A stretch of 12,159 bases of DNA from MED-G20 sp038108155 (GTDB taxonomy: Bacteria; Bacteroidota; Bacteroidia; Flavobacteriales_D; Parvicellaceae). The stretch covers positions 1 through 12,159 of the forward strand of contig JAYNHP010000050.1 of the NCBI GenBank assembly GCA_038108155.1. Direction: 5' to 3'. Shown one piece after another: positions 6,071 through 12,159 of this stretch (its first letter is position 1; every line of letters begins with the position of its first letter). Under the pieces are notes generated by a model. It made no database searches, had not been told where the DNA came from, and was given only the letters and a program-made list of their open reading frames with translations. The position numbers and the translations under genes are program-made.

Positions 6071-7309
6071 TTGTTGAATACTGTTCAAATCATAGCGTTT
6101 ACCCACAGGCAATTTAATTTTGACGAAATTGGTCTTTTTCACTTGGACGATAAGCAAAGAATTGATGTTCTGACAAAATTAAAAACAAATTTGGATATTG
6201 ATGAACTCATGTATCTTTCCACATGTAACAGGGTTGAGTTTATTGTAAGTCTCGAAAAAAAAATCACAAAGACTTTTGTAGAACAATTAATAAAACAACT
6301 CTTAGCTGATAAATTACCAACCAATTTAAAAAACATTGTTGATAGAGCTGAAATTATAAATAATAAAGCTGCAGTACACCATATTTTTTCAGTGGCCTCT
6401 TCCATCGACTCTTTAGTGGTAGGGGAAAGAGAAATAATAACCCAAGTAAGAAAAGCCTTTGAAGAGTGTAGAGAAAATAATTTATGTGGAGATGTAATTA
6501 GAGTGTTGGTGCAATCTACCATATCCACAGCTAAAAAAGTCTACACTGAAAGTAATATTGGGACTAGACCCGTATCAATTGTTTCGTTGGCTTTTTTAGA
6601 ACTTAAAAAATATATTTCAAAAAAACCAAAGAAAATTTTAGTTATTGGTGCTGGTAAAACTGTTACTTCGATGCTGAAATTTATAAGCAAAAACCAGCAA
6701 CATCATTACTCCATATATAATAGATCGATTGAAAAAGCCCATAAATTAGTTGAGAACTTAAATATAAATGCTGAAGTTTTTCCACTCATTGAACTGGTAA
6801 ATCATAATTCTAAATTTGATTTTATAATAAGCTGTACCGGCTCCAAGGAAATTGTACTTTCTGAGGAAAATTTCCAAAAAATTAGCCGAAATAATACTAA
6901 ATCAGTAATTGTAGATCTTGCCGTCCCCAATGACTGTGATATTAATATCACTAAAAACGAAAATGTAAAACTTATAAATGTAGACCAGTTAAAAGTTAGA
7001 GCAGAGGAAAATCTCCAAGCTAGAGGCGAAGAGATTAAAAGATGCTTAGAGATTATTGATAGACAAATTATAAAATACTATATTTCTGAAAAAGAGAGAA
7101 ATCTTGAAAGAGCCTTAAGCTCTGTTCCAAAAAGCATAAAAGGAATAAGACAGAAAGCTTTTAGAGAAGTTTTTGCAAAGGAGTTGGAAACACTAGATCC
7201 TGGAGCAATTGAAGTAGTAAATAGTTTGGTAGATTACATTGAAAAAAAATATATTAGTGTACCAATGAAGATGGCCAAAGATATTCTTCTAAAAGAATCA
7301 ACGAAGTAA
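6071..7309 (+). CDS. hemA: Glutamyl-tRNA reductase
   Basis: A 412-residue NADPH-dependent enzyme that reduces glutamyl-tRNA to glutamate-1-semialdehyde, the first committed step of C5-pathway tetrapyrrole synthesis. The catalytic domain has the nucleophile Cys52 in LSTCNRVEF (E. coli Cys50) and the family signature around 104-127 (HIFSVASSIDSLVVGERE then ITQVRKAF). The NADPH domain begins near 187 with VIGAGKTVTSM (191-201). The C-terminal dimerisation helix region (about 315-412) is present, including SLVDYIEKKYISVPMK. Length matches the family (E. coli 418). The start is TTG at 6071 or the second TTG at 6074: the next in-frame Met is 47, far too late, and Cys52 then falls where expected. 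First gene of the plus-strand run. The hemC-hemD gene follows in the same frame after one TAA and 6 bases. The N-terminal THRQF replaces the more usual SHK/NHK-like segment. Confidence 0.95.
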   Translation: MLNTVQIIAFTHRQFNFDEIGLFHLDDKQRIDVLTKLKTNLDIDELMYLSTCNRVEFIVSLEKKITKTFVEQLIKQLLADKLPTNLKNIVDRAEIINNKAAVHHIFSVASSIDSLVVGEREIITQVRKAFEECRENNLCGDVIRVLVQSTISTAKKVYTESNIGTRPVSIVSLAFLELKKYISKKPKKILVIGAGKTVTSMLKFISKNQQHHYSIYNRSIEKAHKLVENLNINAEVFPLIELVNHNSKFDFIISCTGSKEIVLSEENFQKISRNNTKSVIVDLAVPNDCDINITKNENVKLINVDQLKVRAEENLQARGEEIKRCLEIIDRQIIKYYISEKERNLERALSSVPKSIKGIRQKAFREVFAKELETLDPGAIEVVNSLVDYIEKKYISVPMKMAKDILLKESTK

Positions 7310-7315
7310 TTTTTT

Positions 7316-8863
7316 TTGCAAATAAAAAAAATAACCATAGGATCTAGAGGCAGCAATCTTGCCTTATGGCAGGCAAATTATGTGAAAGATAAATTGTCTA
7401 GTCTAGGAATCGAATCCAATATTAAAATAATTAAAACGAAGGGAGATAAAATTCAAAATTTAAGTTTTGATAAAATTGAAGGGAAAGGTTTTTTTACAAA
7501 AGAAATTGAAAACGCACTTTTAAATAATGATATTGATCTTGCTGTACACTCTCTAAAAGACCTTGAAACAGATCAGCCTAAAGGACTTTGTATTGCCGCT
7601 ATCCCAAAAAGAGAAGATCCGGCTGATGTTCTTTTAATAAATCCAAATTCTTTTGACGAATCAAAGGTTTTAAATATTATTAAATCACCTGTTGTTGGAA
7701 CCTCATCAGCAAGAAGAAAAAATCAATTACTTTTATTTCGTGAGGACGTTATTATTAAAGACTTGAGAGGAAATGTTCCCACAAGAATTAATAAATTAAG
7801 AACTAATGAGTACGATGCTATTGTCCTAGCAAAGGCAGGGCTAAACAGGTTAAAAATAAATCTTTCTGAATTCTATGTTCAAGAATTGCCTGTAAATTCA
7901 TTTATACCTGCTCCCGCGCAAGGGGCATTAGGTCTTCAAGTAAGACAATCAGATAAAAAACTAAAAAAAACTCTAGAGAAAATCTCCCATAAAGACAGCG
8001 AAGAAGATGTAAATTTTGAAAGAAAAATTCTAAATGGTATCAATGGAGGTTGTCATTCCCCCTTTGGGGTTTATTCTTTTAAAGACCAAAGTGGAGAAAG
8101 AATATCGTGGGTAAGTTATTCAGATAAAATAAGTAAAACTCCAATTAGATTTATTTCCAAGTCTTCTAAAATTGAAACAATAGTTGATAAAATCAATAGC
8201 AAATTAAATCCGTTTTCTATTTGGATATCTAGATCCTTAGCTGAGGATAGTATTTTTAGTAAATTGACTAAGTCTTTACCAGTTTCTCTAACTGCAGAAT
8301 CTTTGATTGACATGAAAATTTTAAAAATTGACACAATTCCTAAATGCGATTGGATTTTTATTAATTCTGCATTCGCACTTAACTCAATAATGCATCTAAA
8401 GAGTGGTTTAAAATCAAAAAAAATTGCTGCATTTGGACAATCTACTGCAAAGTACCTACAAAAAAATGGTTTTAAAGTTGATTTTATTGGAGAAGGTTCT
8501 CCACCAAATGTTGCTCAAGTGTTTTCATCAATAGTGAGTTCTAAAGAAATAGTTTTTATCCCATCTTCTAACAAGTCTTTAGGAACTGTTCAAGGTGTTA
8601 TCGACAATAGAAATAAAATTATTGTAGAAACTTACCAGACTCTACCAATAGATAAAAAGGTAGAAAATCACGATTATTTAGTTTTTACAAGCCCGAGTAA
8701 TGTTGAGGCTTTTTTACTTTCCAATAAATTTCATAATCAGAAAATTATAAGCATTGGACCAAGCACTACAAAATCACTTAAAGATGCGGGAGTCATTAAC
8801 GTAGTTGAGTCTTTTCAAAGTACTGAACTAGCTCTTGCAGATGCTTTATTTTCTTTAATTTAA
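7316..8863 (+). CDS. hemCD: Fused porphobilinogen deaminase and uroporphyrinogen-III synthase
   Basis: A 515-residue bifunctional protein; a HemC alone is about 310. Residues about 1-298 are HemC: GSRGSNLALWQA with Arg11, the catalytic Asp82 in HSLKDLE, GTSSARRKNQL (128-138), DLRGNVPTRI (149-158), and Cys246 in NGGCHSPFG, which carries the dipyrromethane cofactor. It joins four porphobilinogens into hydroxymethylbilane. Residues about 300-515 resemble HemD: a diverged alpha/beta region with LVFTSPSNVEAF (455-466) and SIGPSTTKSLKDAG (479-492). HemD would cyclise the unstable product to uroporphyrinogen III, so fusion makes channelling sense. The C-terminal call rests on short motifs and position, since HemD is poorly conserved. 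The start is TTG at 7316, because the next in-frame Met is 333 and Arg11 lines up with E. coli HemC Arg11. A run of eight T (7310-7317) includes the first bases of the start. Confidence 0.9.
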   Translation: MQIKKITIGSRGSNLALWQANYVKDKLSSLGIESNIKIIKTKGDKIQNLSFDKIEGKGFFTKEIENALLNNDIDLAVHSLKDLETDQPKGLCIAAIPKREDPADVLLINPNSFDESKVLNIIKSPVVGTSSARRKNQLLLFREDVIIKDLRGNVPTRINKLRTNEYDAIVLAKAGLNRLKINLSEFYVQELPVNSFIPAPAQGALGLQVRQSDKKLKKTLEKISHKDSEEDVNFERKILNGINGGCHSPFGVYSFKDQSGERISWVSYSDKISKTPIRFISKSSKIETIVDKINSKLNPFSIWISRSLAEDSIFSKLTKSLPVSLTAESLIDMKILKIDTIPKCDWIFINSAFALNSIMHLKSGLKSKKIAAFGQSTAKYLQKNGFKVDFIGEGSPPNVAQVFSSIVSSKEIVFIPSSNKSLGTVQGVIDNRNKIIVETYQTLPIDKKVENHDYLVFTSPSNVEAFLLSNKFHNQKIISIGPSTTKSLKDAGVINVVESFQSTELALADALFSLI

Positions 8864-8868
8864 GAAGG

Positions 8869-9450
8869 ATGAATTATCTTGCTCATCTAGTTCTGTCAGG
8901 AAAAAATGAGGAAGTTATATTTGGGAATTTTATTGCTGACGCAGTAAAAGGAAAATCCTATCTATCTTGGTCAAAAAATATTCAGAAAGGTATTTTGCTT
9001 CATCGATTTATAGACCATTATACAGATACAAACCCACATTATTTAGCTGGTAAAAGAAGGTTCTATGAAAAGTTTCCTAAAATGGGAGGAGTTATAAACG
9101 ATATTCTTTACGATTATCTTTTATGGCAATATGAGCTTAAATATAAAAACATACAATTAGACAAAGAAATAATTGGTTTTTACAGAACTTTAGATGGATT
9201 TCAAAATAAGATGCCTAAAAGGATCCTCTACATGTACCAATACATGAAAAAAGACGATTGGCTTACAAATTATCAGTACAAACATGGTGTTAAGAAAGCT
9301 CTCCATGGAATCGGAAAAAGAATAAAATACTCCGACAATTTAGAAAGTTGTTTTGATATTTTAGAATCTTCAATTTTTGACTTTGAAAAAGAGTTTGAAA
9401 TGTTTTATCATGAAATAAAAGAGCATACATCTTCTTTTTATGTAAATTAA
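8869..9450 (+). CDS. AcpH/DUF479-family acyl-carrier-protein phosphodiesterase
   Basis: A 193-residue protein, the same length as E. coli AcpH, which hydrolyses 4'-phosphopantetheine from acyl-carrier protein. Shared family landmarks are the N-terminal MNYLAH, GNFIAD with Asp24 (Asp24 also in E. coli), GILLHRFIDHYTD (41-53), and NDILYDYLLW (77-86). These His and Asp residues suggest an HD-like metal site. No signal peptide or membrane segment, so cytoplasmic. ATG start 5 bases after the hemC-hemD stop, in a GAAGGATG context. The purine tract is too close to the ATG to be a good ribosome-binding site. ACP turnover has no obvious tie to haem synthesis, so the operon position may be only co-expression. 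The biochemical activity of Bacteroidota members is inferred from the family and not certain. Confidence 0.85.
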   Translation: MNYLAHLVLSGKNEEVIFGNFIADAVKGKSYLSWSKNIQKGILLHRFIDHYTDTNPHYLAGKRRFYEKFPKMGGVINDILYDYLLWQYELKYKNIQLDKEIIGFYRTLDGFQNKMPKRILYMYQYMKKDDWLTNYQYKHGVKKALHGIGKRIKYSDNLESCFDILESSIFDFEKEFEMFYHEIKEHTSSFYVN

Positions 9451-9468
9451 TGTTTTAAAACTTTAAAA

Positions 9469-9999
9469 ATGAAAATTAAAGCCCCTTTCAATTTAAATGA
9501 ATGGATTGAAAACAATCGACATTTATTAAAACCCCCCGTTGGTAATAAAAATCTATATATTGATTCTGGAGATTATATAGTAATGATTGTTGCTGGACCA
9601 AATGCTAGAAAAGATTATCACTACAACGAAACTGAAGAATTATTCTACCAAATTGAAGGTGATATTATTGTTAAAACTCAACAAGATGGTAAATTAGTGG
9701 AATATAAAATTAAGGAGAATGAAATGTTCTTATTACCAGCAAAAGTTCCACACTCTCCAATAAGATCTGAAGGATCAATAGGCTTGGTAATTGAAAGAAA
9801 AAGAAGTAAAGAGCATAAAGATGGATTGATGTGGTTTTCTGATACAGCCAATGAGTTGTTGTATGAAGAATATTTTCAATTAACCAACATAGAAAAAGAT
9901 TTTTTAGCGGTTTTTAAAAGGTTCTATTCCAATGAAAAATTAAGAACTTGTCCTAAAACAGGAGAAATTATGGAAGCGGATGAAAGATATATAGATTAG
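9469..9999 (+). CDS. haaO: 3-hydroxyanthranilate 3,4-dioxygenase lacking the second iron site
   Basis: A 176-residue cupin dioxygenase that opens the 3-hydroxyanthranilate ring to 2-amino-3-carboxymuconate semialdehyde, in kynurenine breakdown and quinolinate/NAD synthesis. The Fe(II) ligands fall at the same numbers as in the Cupriavidus metallidurans enzyme: His51, Glu57 and His95. The substrate-binding Arg47, Arg99 and Glu109 (Glu110 there) are present. The C-terminal part carries the family layout but not the rubredoxin-like CxxC...CxxC: WFSDTAN (122-128) and RTCPKTG (159-165) leave only Cys161, with Ser124, Ala127 and Thr164 in the other three places. The catalytic site looks complete, so it is probably active, with a single metal as in animal enzymes. 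ATG start, 18 bases after the preceding gene. It ends exactly where the convergent secreted-protein gene ends, with no base between stops. Confidence 0.95.
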   Translation: MKIKAPFNLNEWIENNRHLLKPPVGNKNLYIDSGDYIVMIVAGPNARKDYHYNETEELFYQIEGDIIVKTQQDGKLVEYKIKENEMFLLPAKVPHSPIRSEGSIGLVIERKRSKEHKDGLMWFSDTANELLYEEYFQLTNIEKDFLAVFKRFYSNEKLRTCPKTGEIMEADERYID

Positions 10000-12159
10000 T
10001 TACTCTAATAAATTTATATGGCCTTTTAAGCTATTAAAAGTGTTGTCAAAATCAAAATACTCTATAGTCCATATATAGCTATCTATTTTACATTTATTTC
10101 CTAAATATTTTCCATCCCAAAAATTATTTATATCTGTCGTGTGGTATATTTCTTCCCCCCATCGGTTGTATATCCATAACTGGAAACTTTTAATATTTTC
10201 TCCAATGATTTCAAATTCATCATTCTTTAAATCACCATTTGGTGTAAAGGTGTTTGGCACAAAAATAGAACCTCTTAAGTTGACTTCAACTGTGTCGGAG
10301 GCCAAACAGCCAATTGAATCCGTAACATTTAATATATATAATGTTGTTTCCGTAGGATTTATCTGAGGATTTAAGCAATTATAGCAAGACAGCCATGAGC
10401 TAGACTCCCAGAAATAGTTATTTGTATTTGTATATCCATTTAAATTTATGGGTTCACCAAAATTCATCCAGAAATCTGTACCAGCATTTACAATAGGATA
10501 TGGAGCTACATTAACTGCCACTTCAAATGTGTCTTTACATCCAAAACTGTTTTCGACAATTACTTTATAAATAGTGTTTTGTAATGGGTATGCATAGGTC
10601 CAACTACTGTCATAATTAGATAGGTTATTACCTGGATACCAAAAATATTCTATTCCGTCTTGTGCATATATTTCAGCAGTATCACCAACACAAATTGATG
10701 TATCTCCAAATGCACTTCCAGAATATCCAAAAACAAGAACAATAATAGAATCTGAGGATTGCCCACAGGCATTTTGTGAACTCATGTAAAAAGTCATATT
10801 AGAATCACTTTTAATCCATATATTATTTCCTATGGTATCATAAGGATTAATTAAAGGGCTCCATATAGCAGATTCTATATTAGACGGAGCAACCAATACA
10901 GAGTCTCCAAAACACAAGTTTACAGTATCTTGGAGAATTATATTTGGGATTGAAATATCTACACCAATATATACCGAGTCAGTATATATGCATCCGTTTG
11001 GAGTAGTGATATCTACATAATACGTCGTGCTTTGGGTTGGACTTATAATAGGACTTGCACTATCTATATTAATAATATTAGTTCCTGACCAGCGGTATGT
11101 TATTCCACCACTAGCAAATAGTGTCAAACTATCTTCTTTACAAATAACGCTATCGCTACTTGTTTGATAAATATCATTAGGTATGTTAACATCAAAATAG
11201 GTAGTATCCACTCCGCAGCTATCGATAGCTATGAGCATGTAGGTAGTCGATACCGATGGAGTAGCAATTACCTGTTGTGAAAGACTATCTGAAAGAGAAT
11301 TAGTTGGAGACCAAATAAACTGCGAACCTCCATAAGCATTTAGTGTGGATACTGTTCCAGGACATAAAATACTATCACCAGTTACCAAAGCATTATTCAC
11401 AGCATAAATATTAATTTGAATATTTGCTGTATCTGAAAGTACACAGGCATTAGAATCAGAAACAATTAAACTAACATTGTAAGTTCCAGTGTCGCTGTAA
11501 TTATGATTTGGGCTTTCTATATTTGATGTGTTCCCGTCTCCAAAATCCCATAGGTACTGGTTGCCTCCCTGAGAAAGACTTGTGAATTGACACGAATTTG
11601 GTAGACATGCAAAGTAATTAGGAATACTTATACTAGAACTTATACTTTCTAAATCAAATTTAAAAGCACCAAGATTACAATATAGTCCTCCGTTGCTATT
11701 GGAAACTACATTAGGAGTTGTTGGAAAATCGTTGTTCCCTTGGCACCCTGCGCAAACAGCTTGGTAGATTTTACCATTTTTATCAAATCTACTAGTTCCA
11801 CCATCTACATGTTCAGCGCTTTCATCCCCTCCAAAATAGCCTCCGTATAAAATCGATTGCATGTCTTGACTAAAAACTGCTAAATAGAAATCAGAGCTGT
11901 CCGTGACATTTTGAAGAGAGTTTAACATTGGCATATTTGCTGTAGTTCCATTTTCTGCATTTAGTCCTCCCCAACCAGAAATATAAATTAGCCCACAGTT
12001 GGAAACTAAAAATGCCGATGGGGTAATGTTTTTGGCTAAACTTCCATTCCCAAAACAAGTTGATACCAAAGTAGTAGATAGATTAGAATCTAGCTTTTGA
12101 ATAAACTGTGAACCTATAGAATTATAAACATTAGCTGGGAAAACATTGGTAGAAGAATC
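10000..12159 (-). CDS. 3' part of a large T9SS-exported PKD/Ig-like repeat protein (type B sorting domain)
   Basis: The frame is open to the right edge: 719 residues are visible and the start lies outside. Numbering from the edge, 1 to about 180 is a beta-propeller-like region typical of large Bacteroidota surface proteins, with SGWGG and the GGTSRFDKNGKIYQAVCAGC segment (120-139). A PKD domain (about 185-250) has WDFGDG (204-209). Five Ig-like modules of about 75 residues follow (256-628). Residues 631-719 form the gliding-motility-associated C-terminal domain with TFTPNGDLKNDEF (637-649) and YNRWGEEIY, which marks type B T9SS substrates (TIGR04131, CHU_C). The protein should cross the outer membrane and be cell-attached or released; it may act in adhesion or have only a structural role. 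The signal peptide is expected upstream. An internal TTG at 12069 could be taken as a start, but the frame continues through it with the same composition. Confidence 0.9.
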   Translation of the reverse strand, partial: DSSTNVFPANVYNSIGSQFIQKLDSNLSTTLVSTCFGNGSLAKNITPSAFLVSNCGLIYISGWGGLNAENGTTANMPMLNSLQNVTDSSDFYLAVFSQDMQSILYGGYFGGDESAEHVDGGTSRFDKNGKIYQAVCAGCQGNNDFPTTPNVVSNSNGGLYCNLGAFKFDLESISSSISIPNYFACLPNSCQFTSLSQGGNQYLWDFGDGNTSNIESPNHNYSDTGTYNVSLIVSDSNACVLSDTANIQINIYAVNNALVTGDSILCPGTVSTLNAYGGSQFIWSPTNSLSDSLSQQVIATPSVSTTYMLIAIDSCGVDTTYFDVNIPNDIYQTSSDSVICKEDSLTLFASGGITYRWSGTNIINIDSASPIISPTQSTTYYVDITTPNGCIYTDSVYIGVDISIPNIILQDTVNLCFGDSVLVAPSNIESAIWSPLINPYDTIGNNIWIKSDSNMTFYMSSQNACGQSSDSIIVLVFGYSGSAFGDTSICVGDTAEIYAQDGIEYFWYPGNNLSNYDSSWTYAYPLQNTIYKVIVENSFGCKDTFEVAVNVAPYPIVNAGTDFWMNFGEPINLNGYTNTNNYFWESSSWLSCYNCLNPQINPTETTLYILNVTDSIGCLASDTVEVNLRGSIFVPNTFTPNGDLKNDEFEIIGENIKSFQLWIYNRWGEEIYHTTDINNFWDGKYLGNKCKIDSYIWTIEYFDFDNTFNSLKGHINLLE
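10276..11394 (-). repeat. Five tandem Ig-like protein modules, four with a conserved cysteine pair
   Basis: Within the secreted protein, modules at residues 256-328, 330-402, 408-477, 480-552 and 555-628 share a pattern: an ICxGD-like start, a W-x-P or W-S-x turn, a T-x-Y strand and a GC/AC followed by D. The cysteine pairs are 266/315, 340/390, 416/465 and 490/541, spaced 49-51 residues and recurring every 74-76. The fifth module lacks the first cysteine of the pair but has Cys592, Cys595 and Cys618. At DNA level the modules are well diverged, so this is an old duplication or a common building block, not a recent expansion. Confidence 0.7.

Noticed and set aside
6066..6073. Perfect TAnnTTTG match (TAAATTTG) as the hemA -7 box
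   Set aside because: It overlaps the hemA start codon, has no TTG at the proper distance upstream, and would put the transcript start after the only usable start codons.
6139..6528. 129-codon minus-strand frame inside hemA
   Set aside because: It lies wholly within a well-supported gene and has no recognisable domain; it is a shadow frame.
9451..9468. TTTTAAAA palindrome between the AcpH-family gene and haaO as a terminator
   Set aside because: It is a short all-A/T palindrome without GC pairs or a following U-run, inside a tightly spaced gene run.
10000..12069. Secreted-protein gene starting at 12069
   Set aside because: The codon there is an internal TTG, the frame stays open for 30 more codons to the edge, and no signal peptide follows it.
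1..12159. Mobile elements, CRISPR arrays, tRNA or rRNA genes, or a defence system
   Set aside because: I saw no transposase, regular short DNA repeats, tRNA-like sequence, integrase or defence-type genes; the genes are core metabolic, signalling and secretion types.

Overview
The window looks like chromosomal DNA of an AT-rich member of the Bacteroidota, probably a flavobacterial (Flavobacteriales or Cryomorphaceae-like) lineage. The support is a type IX secretion substrate with a gliding-motility-type C-terminal sorting domain, an RprXY-like two-component pair, a bacterial 3-hydroxyanthranilate dioxygenase, the absence of clear Shine-Dalgarno sequences, and promoter-like sequences that resemble the Bacteroidota TTG / TAnnTTTG pattern better than the E. 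coli one. The placement is inferred from protein families, not from a marker gene.

Layout. (1) 1-140 holds a doubtful gene end or start and a candidate promoter. (2) 141-941 (+) is an atypical short-chain dehydrogenase/reductase whose YxxxK active site has become SxxxR. (3) 945-5899 (-) is a tight four-gene run read right to left: pepP (Xaa-Pro aminopeptidase), pccB (acyl-CoA carboxylase beta subunit), a membrane sensor histidine kinase and an OmpR-family response regulator. Spacings are 1 nt, 14 nt and a 4-nt overlap. (4) 5900-6070 is a divergent control region with a 9-bp inverted repeat and a Pho-box-like pair of TGTCAT direct repeats 11 bp apart. (5) 6071-9999 (+) is a second tight run: hemA (glutamyl-tRNA reductase), a fused hemC-hemD gene, an AcpH/DUF479-family acyl-carrier-protein phosphodiesterase, and haaO. 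(6) 10000-12159 (-) is the 3' part of a large secreted protein with a beta-propeller-like region, a PKD domain, five Ig-like modules and a T9SS type B sorting domain. It runs off the right edge.

How they fit together. The plus-strand run covers early tetrapyrrole synthesis: glutamyl-tRNA to glutamate-1-semialdehyde by HemA, then porphobilinogen to uroporphyrinogen III by HemCD. It continues with a probable ACP-prosthetic-group hydrolase and an enzyme of kynurenine/NAD metabolism. The minus-strand run joins proline-peptide turnover and propionyl-CoA carboxylation to a signalling pair that may regulate its own operon through the direct repeats in the divergent region. No mobile element, CRISPR, tRNA, rRNA or defence system is visible, and the window reads as ordinary core chromosome.

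The most interesting points are local. HaaO has lost three of the four cysteines of the rubredoxin-like second iron site known from bacterial homologues. The SDR lacks the usual catalytic Tyr and Lys. HemC and HemD are fused. Four of nine complete genes appear to start with TTG, two of them just after a tiny ATG micro-ORF whose TGA stop overlaps the TTG.
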